A stretch of DNA of 64,000 nucleotides from Dehalococcoidales bacterium (lineage in GTDB: Bacteria > Chloroflexota > Dehalococcoidia > Dehalococcoidales > UBA2162). Location: contig JAUYHA010000081.1 in assembly GCA_030690265.1 (NCBI GenBank), positions 1-64,000 on the forward strand, written 5' to 3'. Shown in pieces: positions 1 to 7,885 of this stretch (positions within the stretch are counted from its first letter, which is position 1; every line of letters begins with the position of its first letter). Below the pieces are notes generated by a model. The model made no database searches, was not told the origin of the DNA, and worked only from the letters and a program-made list of their open reading frames with translations. The translations under genes were made by a program, and so were the position numbers.

Positions 1-181
1 CAGCCCCCCAATTCCGGCCCCGTATCAGGTACGGGATAAACTCCAGCCGGAATCCAGGCGATACCGGATGAGCCTACACGTCTGGATACCGACTTTCGTC
101 GGTATGGTTAACCGAAAATAACGAAGCGTAAGATGCACTACACTACGGGCTTCCGTGTTGCCCAACCTCAGTCAATGCTTT
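1..181. repeat. Dispersed hairpin repeat (two modules)
   Basis: This stretch has no gene. Bases 11-55 are a 45-bp module that recurs as an exact inverted copy at 9072-9116. Bases 82-107 are a 26-bp module containing an ACCGAC/GTCGGT hairpin that recurs exactly at 34325-34350. The modules lie in the same order and orientation as in the 34265-34350 copy, so they behave as one composite short repeat. No coding capacity or terminal target duplication is evident. Confidence 0.75.
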
Positions 182-220
182 TTCATACGCTTCTTCTCCC
201 CTTTGCCCTCACCCCCTTTA

Positions 221-248
221 TCCCCCTCTCCAATCTCGGAGAGGGGAA
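221..248. terminator. Hairpin, possible terminator of an upstream gene
   Basis: CCCCTCTCC at 223-231 and GGAGAGGGG at 238-246 form a perfect 9-bp stem with a 6-base loop. A GAGAGGGG-type hairpin like this also occurs in dispersed repeats, and there is no long T run on either side, so it may be repeat debris and not a working terminator. The rest of 182-360 shows no gene. Confidence 0.3.
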
Positions 249-362
249 AGTTTTGACAAGAAGGGTTTCACCCCTCTTAAACATCCCTTAAATTTATCTC
301 TGGTCTTAAACAATCTCTAACAACCCGCTTTTAAAAAATTTTCAAGAATTTTGCTCAGGGTC

Positions 363-391
363 TTGACAAATGAGAAAAAAGTGTTTAATAA
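363..391 (+). promoter_or_regulatory. Sigma-70-type promoter of mraZ operon
   Basis: A perfect -35 TTGACA lies at 363-368. A TTTAAT/TAATAA -10-like segment lies at 384-391, giving a 15-17 base spacer depending on which hexamer is used. It sits just upstream of the phased MraZ boxes and about 65 bases before mraZ, so it most likely drives the division operon. Confidence 0.6.
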
Positions 392-427
392 TGGGGAAAT
401 GTGGTGAATTATGGTAAGATATGGTAA
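392..427 (+). promoter_or_regulatory. Four MraZ boxes at 10-bp period
   Basis: TGGGGA (392-397), TGGTGA (402-407), TGGTAA (412-417) and TGGTAA (422-427) repeat at exactly 10 bp, one helical turn. MraZ is known to bind tandem TGGG/TGGTG-type boxes upstream of its own gene and to repress the operon. Here the boxes start at the downstream edge of the promoter, a position suited to autoregulation. Confidence 0.8.
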
Positions 428-454
428 GTATTTACCTCGTCGAGGCTTAAAAAC

Positions 455-883
455 ATGTTTTTAGGTGAGTTTGAATACAAGATTGACGAGAAGGGTAGAG
501 TACCCATTCCGCCCAAATTCCGGGGAGGACTGAAGGACGGCGGGATGGTAGTAGCCACCGGCCCAGAAAAAAACATTGTTGCCTACTCCACAGCGGGATG
601 GAATAAGCTAGCCGCTACCCTGGACGGCAGTTCAATAGCAGCAAGTAAATTACGGAGGTTAAAAAGGAGCCTTTTTGCCGGCGCTTTCACCGTAAATATT
701 GACCGGCAGGGGAGAATAGCCCTACCACCCCCGCTACGGGAATATGCCGGTATTGAAGACGAAGTCATAATCGCTGGCGTCAATACCTATTTTGAACTCT
801 GGGATAAGGAGCAATGGGCATCCGAGAAAGCCGCTAGCCAGGAACAGGCCTGGCAGATTATAGAAAGCCTGGAAAGACATTAG
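455..883 (+). CDS. mraZ: Transcriptional regulator MraZ
   Basis: 142 residues, the usual MraZ size. The protein has two AbrB/SpoVT-like DNA-binding halves; the first opens with MFLGEFEYKIDEKGRVPIP and the second shows the matching DRQGRIALPPPLREYAGI near residues 82-99. MraZ is a ring-forming repressor of the division and cell wall cluster. The ATG at 455 is the only reasonable start; a weak GAGG lies 9 bases upstream. It is followed after 9 bases by rsmH, so the two are co-transcribed, and four phased binding boxes lie upstream. Identification is secure. Confidence 0.95.
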   Translation: MFLGEFEYKIDEKGRVPIPPKFRGGLKDGGMVVATGPEKNIVAYSTAGWNKLAATLDGSSIAASKLRRLKRSLFAGAFTVNIDRQGRIALPPPLREYAGIEDEVIIAGVNTYFELWDKEQWASEKAASQEQAWQIIESLERH

Positions 884-892
884 AGAGGAACA

Positions 893-1942
893 ATGCTGAC
901 ACCTATCCATATTCCCGTTCTGGTAGATAGAGTCCTTGAGGCGCTAGCCGTCCAGCCCGGTGGGCGCTACATTGACTGTACGCTGGGCAGCGGAGGACAC
1001 GCTTTAGCTATTCTGGAGCGAATTTCTCCCGGCGGCAAGTTACTGGGCATTGACGCTGACCCTAAAGCGATAGCGGCTGCCGAACAGCGGCTCGAGGACT
1101 ACCGTGATTCAACCCTTCTTATTAATGAAAACTTTGTCAATCTAGCGGCGATTTGTTACAAATATGACTTTCTCCCGGTGCAGGGCATTTTGTTCGACTT
1201 GGGGCTTTCTTCCCTTCAACTGGATGACGCCGGTCGCGGTTTCAGCTTCCAGCATGAAGCACCGCTGGATATGCGGTTGAACCCTGACCAGCAGCTTACC
1301 GCGGCCGAAATTGTTAACACCTACCCTGAGGTCCAATTAGCTCACCTGATAAAGATATACGGGGAGGAAAGACAGTACCGCCAGGTAGCCCGCCATATCG
1401 TCAGGGAGCGCCCGTTAAAAACCAGCCTTGAACTCGCCCGGTTAATAGAGCGGGTAGTCGGCGGGAGAAAAGGGAAGCTCCATCCTGCCACCAAAACCTT
1501 TCAAGCATTAAGAATAGCAGTCAATCAGGAACTGGAACACCTGGAATCAGCCCTGAGACAAGCGGTTAACATCCTTGGCTCCAGAGGCAGGCTGGTCGTT
1601 ATCAGCTATCACTCACTGGACGACCGCATAGTGAAACAATTTATGCAGCGAGAAGCGAAGAACTGCATTTGCCCCCCTGACCTGCCGTCCTGTGTTTGCG
1701 GTCACACTGCCAGCCTGAAGTTAATCAACAAGAAAGTCATTACCCCTTCCCGTGCCGAGGTTCAGACTAATCCGCGCAGTCGCAGTGCCAGATTGAGAGT
1801 AGCTGAGCGTCTTTCTGCTCAAGACGAGCATTACCGCATTATTGAAAGACTGGGTTTTTCAACAGAAATCAGGGAACACGGCAATGGTTGGAAGAAACCA
1901 GCTTCCCTGGAAAAAATCCGCCAGGTCTTTGCTGCCGCCTAG
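893..1942 (+). CDS. rsmH: 16S rRNA (cytosine-1402-N4)-methyltransferase RsmH
   Basis: 349 residues. RsmH (MraW) methylates C1402 of 16S rRNA with S-adenosylmethionine. The SAM-binding motif is [10 protein letters not shown] at residues 28-37 followed by GIDADP at 52-57; the family signature YHSLDDR is at 239-245. A Cys-rich stretch with C258, C260, C267 and C269 follows, as in many RsmH proteins, and the C-terminal [10 protein letters not shown] signature is intact. An AGAGAGG ribosome site lies just upstream. It is the second gene of the division operon. The genes that normally follow (ftsL, ftsI, murE and so on) are absent. Confidence 0.96.
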   Translation: MLTPIHIPVLVDRVLEALAVQPGGRYIDCTLGSGGHALAILERISPGGKLLGIDADPKAIAAAEQRLEDYRDSTLLINENFVNLAAICYKYDFLPVQGILFDLGLSSLQLDDAGRGFSFQHEAPLDMRLNPDQQLTAAEIVNTYPEVQLAHLIKIYGEERQYRQVARHIVRERPLKTSLELARLIERVVGGRKGKLHPATKTFQALRIAVNQELEHLESALRQAVNILGSRGRLVVISYHSLDDRIVKQFMQREAKNCICPPDLPSCVCGHTASLKLINKKVITPSRAEVQTNPRSRSARLRVAERLSAQDEHYRIIERLGFSTEIREHGNGWKKPASLEKIRQVFAAA

Positions 1943-2031
1943 AGTGGAAAAATTTATTTAATCCCGGAGAAAAGGGAAAGGAGCAAAAATGAGGAACACT
2001 TTCACTTAGCCACAAAGAGCCGAATTTGTTT

Positions 2032-2070
2032 AAAAAGGAGGAGTAAAGAAAATTTTTTCTAAAAAGGAGG
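2032..2070 (+). promoter_or_regulatory. Duplicated strong Shine-Dalgarno before ftsA
   Basis: The decamer AAAAAGGAGG occurs at 2032-2041 and again at 2061-2070, exactly 29 bases apart. Only the second is correctly spaced (4 bases) for the ftsA ATG at 2075. The first has no start codon at a workable distance. The 132-base gap after rsmH also contains a six-codon reading frame (1989-2009) behind a GGAG. It may be the eroded site of lost division genes, or a standby ribosome site. Confidence 0.45.
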
Positions 2071-2074
2071 AACA

Positions 2075-3289
2075 ATGAGAACACAACCAATTTTAGCCGC
2101 AATTGATGTTGGCACCACTAAAGTATGCACTATTATAGCTGAGGTAAACGAGTGGGCTATCCAGGTAGCCGGGGTAGGCATTGCTCCGTCTAAGGGCTTA
2201 CACAAGGGGCTGGTAGTTAACCTCAATGAAGCTAAAGAGTCAATCCGAGAGTCAGTCAGAAAAGCGGAGCAAAGCAGCAACATTAAGGTAGAATCAGCTT
2301 ATATTGGTGTAACCGGAAGGCACATCAACTCGATAAATAACCAGGGAGTAGTATCGATTACCCGGAATGACCGCCTGGTGCGGTCCGACGATTTGAAGCG
2401 AGTCCTTCAGTCTGCTCAGAGTATCAAGGTTAATCCCGACCAGAAACTGCTCCATATCATTCCCCGGGGTTACACGGTTGATGGCCAGAGCATGGTGAAG
2501 AACCCGGTGGGGATGCACGGCTTCCGCTTGGATGTCGAAACTCACCTTATTACAGCGACAGTAACTTCCATTCAAAATCTTACCAAATGTATTCAAGGTA
2601 TCGGTATAGATGTTGATGATCTTGTTCTTGAACCCCTGGCCAGCAGTGAAGCGGTGCTAACCGAAGATGAGAAGCAGGTGGGTGTTGTCCTGGCTGATAT
2701 CGGCGGCGGCACTACAGACATCGCCATCTTCAAAGACGGCAGCATCTGGCATACTGCCATCCTGCCCGTAGCTGGTTACCAGCTCACCAGAGATATTGCC
2801 ATCGGATTAGGGCTACCATTTAATATCGCCGAAGAGATGAAGAGAAAATATGGTAGCGTCATGCCCATCTACGAAAGCAAGACGGCAACCAGTAACGCTA
2901 TGGTGGGAAACGGTCACAGCGTCTCTCATCGCGATTTATCGGACATAATCCGGGCTCGAGCTGAGGAGATTATCAAGCTTATCCTGCTTGAACTACCACG
3001 GTCTGACTTTGAAAAGCTGGTGCCTGCTGGGCTGGTTTTCACTGGCGGCAGTTCTAATCTGTCGGGCATCGATGCTCTGGGACGCGAAATGCTGCGAATC
3101 CCGGTAAGGGTAGGCATTCCCACAAATATCGCTGGCATCAGCGATGTTCTGCATGACCCGGCTTACGCCACCAGTGTCGGCCTCATCCTTTGGGGAATGA
3201 AAAACGGAGGCAAAGCGCACTGGAACTCTCCCAGAGTTATTACCCGATTACGGCGTTTAGCTTCCCAACTCGGGAGACTATTCCGCTAA
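2075..3289 (+). CDS. ftsA: Cell division protein FtsA
   Basis: 404 residues, typical of FtsA, the actin-like ATPase that tethers FtsZ to the membrane. The phosphate-1 motif DVGTTK is at residues 11-16, the phosphate-2 motif DIGGGTTD at 208-215, and an adenosine-type FTGGSS motif is near 328-333. The C-terminus is a basic amphipathic helix (RVITRLRRLASQLGRLF), the expected membrane-targeting sequence. It lies 43 bases upstream of ftsZ. The start is fixed by AAAAAGGAGG four bases before the ATG. Confidence 0.95.
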   Translation: MRTQPILAAIDVGTTKVCTIIAEVNEWAIQVAGVGIAPSKGLHKGLVVNLNEAKESIRESVRKAEQSSNIKVESAYIGVTGRHINSINNQGVVSITRNDRLVRSDDLKRVLQSAQSIKVNPDQKLLHIIPRGYTVDGQSMVKNPVGMHGFRLDVETHLITATVTSIQNLTKCIQGIGIDVDDLVLEPLASSEAVLTEDEKQVGVVLADIGGGTTDIAIFKDGSIWHTAILPVAGYQLTRDIAIGLGLPFNIAEEMKRKYGSVMPIYESKTATSNAMVGNGHSVSHRDLSDIIRARAEEIIKLILLELPRSDFEKLVPAGLVFTGGSSNLSGIDALGREMLRIPVRVGIPTNIAGISDVLHDPAYATSVGLILWGMKNGGKAHWNSPRVITRLRRLASQLGRLFR

Positions 3290-3332
3290 TTATGAAAAGT
3301 AAACTCAAAATAGAATCAAGGAGGAGAATGAG

Positions 3333-4463
3333 ATGGCAAAATCAGGTTACATGAGCAGTCCGGCAAAGATTAAGGTTATCGGTCTGGGCGGTGGCGGCTG
3401 TAATGCTGTCACCCGTATGATAGAGGAGGGCATTCAAGGAGTTGAATTCATTGCCATGAACACCGATGCCCAAGCCCTGTCCCTCGTCAACGCCCCCATC
3501 CGCATCCAGGTTGGCGAAAGAATGACCAGAGGCCTGGGAGTAGGTGGTGACCACAACCTCGGTCAAAAAGCCGCTGAGGAAAGTAGTGATGAGATTAAAG
3601 CGGCTACTTCAGGAGCTGACATGGTCTTCATTACGGCTGGTATGGGTGGCGGAACGGGAACCGGAGTAGCTCCTACTATTGCTGAAATAGCCAAACAAAG
3701 TGGCGCTCTCACCATCGCCGTAGTCACCAAGCCTTTCGGCTTTGAAGGCCTCCACCGTTCCCAGGTAGCCGAAGAAGGCATTGCCAGATTGCTCGATAAA
3801 GTTGACACTTTGATTATCATTCCCAATGACCGCCTGCTCACCCTCTGTGACCAGAAAACGGGTGTGACCAGTTCCTTCAAGATGGCTGATGATGTGCTGA
3901 AGCACGCCGTTCAGGCAATCTCTGAAGTTATCACGGTGCCCGGCATGATTAACCTTGACTTTGCTGATGTTAGGGCAGTAATGAAGGATGCCGGTCCAGC
4001 CTGGATGTCCATTGGCAGAGGTTCAGGACAGAACCGGGCCGTAGATGCGGCTAAAGAAGCCTTAGCCAGCCCCTTGCTGGATGTCTCCGCTGATGGAGCC
4101 AAGGGAGTGCTCTTCAATGTGGTTGGTGGCAACAACCTCACACTCTTCGAGGTTAATGAGGCCGCCGAGGTAATCAAACAGGCGGTAAACCCCGAAGCTA
4201 ACATTATCTTCGGTGTGGCTTGCGACCCCGATATGGACAAAGAAATAAGGCTTACCTTAATTGCTACCGGGTTTACTACCAAAAAGGGAGCGGCAGATAC
4301 TCAAGATGAGGAGTTGAGGAGTTTCCTTAGTGGTTTAAAAACAGACGAAGATGCTTTAGATGTTCCTCCTTTCCTGCGTCACCCCCTATTTCGCCAGCGG
4401 CGCCAGATAATGGGCTCAGCCGCAGAACCTGCTAGAAACCACTCCTCCTTTATTCCTCATTAA
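3333..4463 (+). CDS. ftsZ: Cell division protein FtsZ
   Basis: 376 residues. FtsZ is the tubulin-like GTPase of the division ring. The G-box GLGGGGCNAV is at residues 17-26, the tubulin signature GGGTGTG at 105-111, and the T7 catalytic loop NLDFADV at 207-213. The C-terminal conserved peptide DVPPFLR (343-349), which binds FtsA, is followed by an unusually long tail of about 27 residues rich in basic residues. AAGGAGGAGA precedes the ATG. It is the last gene of the division operon and is followed by a strong hairpin. Confidence 0.97.
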   Translation: MAKSGYMSSPAKIKVIGLGGGGCNAVTRMIEEGIQGVEFIAMNTDAQALSLVNAPIRIQVGERMTRGLGVGGDHNLGQKAAEESSDEIKAATSGADMVFITAGMGGGTGTGVAPTIAEIAKQSGALTIAVVTKPFGFEGLHRSQVAEEGIARLLDKVDTLIIIPNDRLLTLCDQKTGVTSSFKMADDVLKHAVQAISEVITVPGMINLDFADVRAVMKDAGPAWMSIGRGSGQNRAVDAAKEALASPLLDVSADGAKGVLFNVVGGNNLTLFEVNEAAEVIKQAVNPEANIIFGVACDPDMDKEIRLTLIATGFTTKKGAADTQDEELRSFLSGLKTDEDALDVPPFLRHPLFRQRRQIMGSAAEPARNHSSFIPH

Positions 4464-4490
4464 AGTCGCATAGCCCTTGGGGGGTGATAC

Positions 4491-4550
4491 CTGAGGCAAG
4501 GAGGCTGTGAGAGTTTATAACCTTACCGCCTCCTTGTCTCAGCAGGTTTT
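4491..4550 (+). terminator. Hairpin terminator downstream of ftsZ
   Basis: Arms at 4491-4505 and 4528-4542 pair over 15 bp with a single G-U wobble, around a 22-base loop, followed by CAGGTTTT. The position 28 bases past the ftsZ stop fits a terminator of the division operon. The loop is long and the T tract short, so termination may be partial. Confidence 0.55.
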
Positions 4551-4595
4551 ATCCGGAGCCAAAACGAGTACTAAGTCACACAAAAGGGTTTACAG

Positions 4596-4735
4596 CAAGA
4601 AGGCCCGAAGGGTAGCGTTGTGGTCCGACAAGCCTGCCCTCAGCGAAGCCAAAGGACTCACCATGAACGGCGCATATAATTACGGATATTATTGCAACCA
4701 AACACGAGCCGCCATCTGAGCCTGCCGGACTAAAA
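4596..4735. repeat. Dispersed repeat remnant, no gene
   Basis: The segment around 4626-4670 contains GACAAGCCTGCCCTCAGCG and AAAGGACTCACCATGAACGG. These match the general form of the common 'gacaggctcagg...ccatgaacgg' bacterial dispersed repeat. A 70-codon frame beginning with GTG at 4507 runs through the terminator hairpin and this repeat and is not a credible gene. I see nothing else in the ftsZ to PIG-L gap. Confidence 0.45.
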
Positions 4736-4743
4736 TGTCTTCT

Positions 4744-5439
4744 TTATCGGGATATTTCTATCCGGTAGAAAGCCTCCGCCAGTTCGAACTCCTCCCCTTC
4801 AGCCTGAGCACTGGCTCGCTCTCTCATTCTTTCTTTCCTTTCCGGATTATCGTGCCCTATCTGGCTTTTATGGCAGAACAGAGCAGCCAATTTAAGGTCA
4901 AAGGTATCTGTAATATCAGAGCAGTAGTTAGGCCCATCAGAGCTCCAGAGCAACACCTCCTTCACCTTATGAGGTTGCAGCCCTTCTTCTATCAAATCCG
5001 GGTAAGCATATAAATCTCGGGCATAAGGAAAAACAGCATCCAGGACGACCCGTCCCGTAATCCGGTGGTCACGGTGCGAGATATAGGGACGGTAAGGGTC
5101 AACCGTTACCACCGTTTCCGGCTGATATCTCCTTATCACACGGACGAGCTCTTTCCTGAACTCAGAGGTATCTTCCAGACCCTGGTCAGGATGACGCAAG
5201 AAAATTACCTCCCTTATCCCCAATATCTTTGCCGCCGCCAGTTGCTCTTCCTCGCGAATTTTTGCCAGCTGCTCCGGCTTTATCTCCGGGTCACTGGTAC
5301 CCTTATCACCGTTGGTGCATAGCACATAGATAATGTTTTTACCTTCCCGAATCCAGCGAGCCGCCGTCCCGCCAAATCCAATTTCGGCATCATCAGGATG
5401 CGGTATGAAAACTACCACCTCAGCCTTCTCGGACACCAT
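4744..5439 (-). CDS. PIG-L family zinc deacetylase (MshB/BshB-like)
   Basis: 231 residues, one PIG-L/LmbE domain. These zinc enzymes remove acetyl groups from N-acetylglucosaminyl substrates. Visible motifs are the zinc-binding HPDDAE at residues 14-19 and the second metal site SHRDHRITG near 136-144. The start is well fixed by AAGGAGG seven bases before the ATG. It is divergent from a tandem GNAT gene and close to an MshA-like glycosyltransferase. That neighbourhood suggests a role like MshB or BshB in thiol cofactor synthesis, but PIG-L specificity cannot be read from sequence. A second PIG-L gene lies at 27658-28269. Confidence 0.88.
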   Translation of the reverse strand: MVSEKAEVVVFIPHPDDAEIGFGGTAARWIREGKNIIYVLCTNGDKGTSDPEIKPEQLAKIREEEQLAAAKILGIREVIFLRHPDQGLEDTSEFRKELVRVIRRYQPETVVTVDPYRPYISHRDHRITGRVVLDAVFPYARDLYAYPDLIEEGLQPHKVKEVLLWSSDGPNYCSDITDTFDLKLAALFCHKSQIGHDNPERKERMRERASAQAEGEEFELAEAFYRIEISR

Positions 5440-5483
5440 GCAAGAGCCTCCTTAATTCAAGATAACCGGGATAACAAAGTGTT

Positions 5484-5513
5484 ATTGTATAACATTCGTT
5501 AAACTGATACAAT
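5484..5513. promoter_or_regulatory. Symmetric face-to-face divergent promoter
   Basis: ATTGTAT at 5484-5490 and ATACAAT at 5507-5513 are inverted copies. On the plus strand they read as -35 TTGTAT, a 17-base spacer and -10 TACAAT. On the minus strand the same two elements give exactly the same hexamers and spacer. One DNA segment could therefore drive the PIG-L gene leftward and the GNAT gene rightward, with mutual exclusion of RNA polymerase. Confidence 0.5.
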
Positions 5514-5530
5514 TTTCTTATAAGATACCG

Positions 5531-6469
5531 GTGGCTAAAATGAGCGATTTTCACTATACCATCAGGAATTATCAGCCTTCTGATTTCAATAAGTTCGTCC
5601 AGTTAAACGTTGAAGCTGAAAAACTGGAGCCGGCCGGAAGCCCTGTTTCAGAGCAACTCATTGCTGAGCACCTGGGACGGCCGAACTACTCACCCGGGCA
5701 AGACCTGTTTCTTATCGAGATAGACGGGAGCACCGTCGGCTACCTGGACATGGCACCGGAGCTAACCATCGGCCGGGTGATTCTCTACTGCTGGATACAC
5801 CCTGAACATCACCGCAAAGGGCTGGCGACAAAACTGCTCGGTTACGCTCTAAAACGGGCCAGAGAACTAGCGGTAAAAGTGGTCCGGGTGAAGATAACAA
5901 AGGATAACACTGCAGCAAAAAAACTTCTATCCAAACTGGGTTTCAAGTATGTCCACCGTTTTCTTGAATTACGGCTGGACCTGTCCAGTTTCTGCGCCCT
6001 GGATACTACCCTGTTGGCTCTGGAGTGCCGCCATTTAATGCCCGGCGAAGAAGAGAAACTGACCGGGCTCCAGAACCGCTGTTTTGCCGGCACCTGGGGA
6101 TTTAATCCCAACACAGTAGAGGAGATAACCTACCGTCTTAACCAGAGTGGTTGTTCCCCGCAAAGTGTGGTGCTGACCTGCCAGCAAGATAATGTTATCG
6201 GCTACTGCTGGACAGAGCTAGCCGGCCAGGAAGAAGAAGACGATAGAAGAACCGGGAGAATCTCAATGATGGGCACCGACCCTGATTACCGGGGCAAAGG
6301 GGTGGGGAAAAGAGTGATAATGGCTGGCTTAAAGTACCTGAAAGATAGAAATGCCCGGGTTGCTGAGCTGACCGTGGATAGCGAGAATAGACCGGCCCGA
6401 GCCCTTTACCGGTCACTTGGTTTTAAGGTTAAGACAACCAGCCTGTGGTATGAAAAGATGATAGATTAA
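5531..6469 (+). CDS. Tandem GNAT acetyltransferase, MshD-like
   Basis: 312 residues with two GNAT domains. The acetyl-CoA loop of the first is HPEHHRKGLAT (residues 90-100) and that of the second PDYRGKGVGK (251-260). Both end in the typical GNAT C-terminal segments AKKLLSKLGF and ARALYRSLGF. The double GNAT architecture and the GTWGFNPN segment before the second domain recall mycothiol synthase MshD, but orthology is not established. The start may be GTG 5531 or ATG 5540; neither has a strong ribosome site. Its 3' end overlaps the converging glycosyltransferase by 4 bases. Confidence 0.8.
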   Translation: MAKMSDFHYTIRNYQPSDFNKFVQLNVEAEKLEPAGSPVSEQLIAEHLGRPNYSPGQDLFLIEIDGSTVGYLDMAPELTIGRVILYCWIHPEHHRKGLATKLLGYALKRARELAVKVVRVKITKDNTAAKKLLSKLGFKYVHRFLELRLDLSSFCALDTTLLALECRHLMPGEEEKLTGLQNRCFAGTWGFNPNTVEEITYRLNQSGCSPQSVVLTCQQDNVIGYCWTELAGQEEEDDRRTGRISMMGTDPDYRGKGVGKRVIMAGLKYLKDRNARVAELTVDSENRPARALYRSLGFKVKTTSLWYEKMID

Positions 6470-7698
6470 ATTACAGAGAGGCAATAATTAGCCAGCACCG
6501 GCCGGAATTCTCTGACAATCGCCTCGGCAACATTTGACCAGCTATAGCTACTTACCGAATTACGAATTGAGCGGGCAAATTCTATATCCGGGTTTGACCT
6601 TGAAAGCAGCAAGTCTATTTTCTCGGCAAGAGCTACTGGTTCATTACTGACTATCACATACCCAGTCTCCCCCTGATGGATAATGTTTCTGAAATCTCCT
6701 ACATCGGTAGCTACTACCGGTGTGCCGCAGGCTAGAGATTCCAGAGCTACCAGCCCGAAGCTTTCGTAATAGGAGGGAATAACACAAACATCAGCCGCAC
6801 TGTAAAAATAAGGCAGTCGCTCTTGCTTAATCAATCCCAGAAAAGTAACCGAATCCTCTATGTGCAGTTCAGTAGCCAGCTTCTGCAGTTCTTCTATTTC
6901 ATGCCGGGTACGTTCATCGCCGCCGATAATGACCAATCTCAGCCCCTCGTGATTTTTCAGATATGGCACAGCCCTCAGTAACTGCTCGATGCCTTTTAGT
7001 GGCTCAATCCTCCCGACGAACAGGATTATCTTGCTGTCCTGAAAACCCAGCTCCCGTTTCGCCATCTCTTTATTCACGGGCTGGAACAGCTCCAGATTAA
7101 CTCCGCAGGGGACGACACTCATTTTCTCCGGCGAGGCACCGTAATGCCGGATTAGCTCCTCCTTCTCCTGCTCCGTTGAAGCAATAATATGATGGCAGCT
7201 TCCCGTCAGGTCTCTTTCCGTGGCAATACGGAGTTCAGGCTCGTCCTCGCCGATGCCAAGGCTATTTTTAACCGCCCCCAGCGTGTGGAATGTGATAATA
7301 TGAGGAACACCCCACCACTGTTTCGCATATTCCCCCACCCAGCCCGAAAGCCAGTAGTGGCTGTATACCAGGTCATAATTGAGGTCATTGGACTTCCTGT
7401 AGTTCTCCAGATTACAGGCAAAATCAGGCAGATAGGAATACACGGCTAACTTATGCACCTGTTCGTCCTCACCTGCCCTGAGGTGAATAAGGCGGGCGTT
7501 CTGACCAAGCTCATAGCTCTGGCGGTCCTGAGGGTCGTGAACACGGGTATAGACATCCACCAGATGCCCTTTCTCACCCAGTTGGCGGGCCAGCTCTACG
7601 ATGAAAACACTCATGCCACCGGTATCTTTAGCCCCCAGTGTGCCCAGAGGACAGCTATGAGCGCTGAGCATGGCTATTCTCAGTTGACCATCCGGCAT
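6466..7698 (-). CDS. GT4 glycosyltransferase, MshA-like
   Basis: 410 residues, GT-B fold, GT4 family. Features shared with MshA (UDP-GlcNAc to inositol phosphate) are AHSCPLG at 13-19, the donor loop DTGGMSVF at 25-32, SHYWLSG at 113-119 and FHTLGAVKN at 137-145. The C-terminal ESFGLVALESLACGTPVVATD donor-site segment is intact. Other GT4 enzymes (BshA, sucrose-phosphate synthase-like) share parts of this pattern. A strong AAAGGAGGGG lies 6 bases before the ATG. With the PIG-L and tandem GNAT genes it forms three of the four mycothiol-type steps. No MshC- or BshC-like ligase is in the window. Confidence 0.82.
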   Translation of the reverse strand: MPDGQLRIAMLSAHSCPLGTLGAKDTGGMSVFIVELARQLGEKGHLVDVYTRVHDPQDRQSYELGQNARLIHLRAGEDEQVHKLAVYSYLPDFACNLENYRKSNDLNYDLVYSHYWLSGWVGEYAKQWWGVPHIITFHTLGAVKNSLGIGEDEPELRIATERDLTGSCHHIIASTEQEKEELIRHYGASPEKMSVVPCGVNLELFQPVNKEMAKRELGFQDSKIILFVGRIEPLKGIEQLLRAVPYLKNHEGLRLVIIGGDERTRHEIEELQKLATELHIEDSVTFLGLIKQERLPYFYSAADVCVIPSYYESFGLVALESLACGTPVVATDVGDFRNIIHQGETGYVIVSNEPVALAEKIDLLLSRSNPDIEFARSIRNSVSSYSWSNVAEAIVREFRPVLANYCLSVI

Positions 7699-7726
7699 CC
7701 GTGTCCCCTCCTTTTATCGAGACCGT

Positions 7727-7867
7727 TGTCATTGCGAGGAGTCCATCCTTGGAAGGACGACGTGCCTGCACGCCAGAGTGCGTTACGACACGCAGGCGTG
7801 GCAGGCAGGAGCGAAGAATCTCGGAGATTCTTCGTCGTTCGCCTTTGGCTCACTCCTCAGAATGACA
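7727..7867. repeat. MITE-like palindromic element
   Basis: The element is about 141 bp between two genes. Its ends, TGTCATTGCGAGGAG (7727-7741) and the reverse of CTCCTCAGAATGACA (7853-7867), are 15-bp terminal inverted repeats with two mismatches. An internal perfect 11-bp stem has arms at 7812-7822 and 7824-7834. A truncated end with TGTCATTCTGAG recurs at 13368-13379. It has no coding capacity, so it is probably a non-autonomous mobile repeat. Confidence 0.7.
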
Positions 7868-7885
7868 TTACTAAACAGTCCCACA

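Noticed and set aside
1989-2009. Six-codon leader peptide between rsmH and ftsA
   Set aside because: It has a GGAG upstream but no attenuator hairpin or regulatory codons; recorded only as a possible scar.
4507-4719. 70-codon plus-strand frame after ftsZ
   Set aside because: It starts inside the terminator hairpin, runs through a dispersed repeat and has no ribosome site or recognisable motif.
7741-7850. CRISPR-like repeat
   Set aside because: The repeats are palindromic and not regularly spaced; no spacers or cas genes are present.
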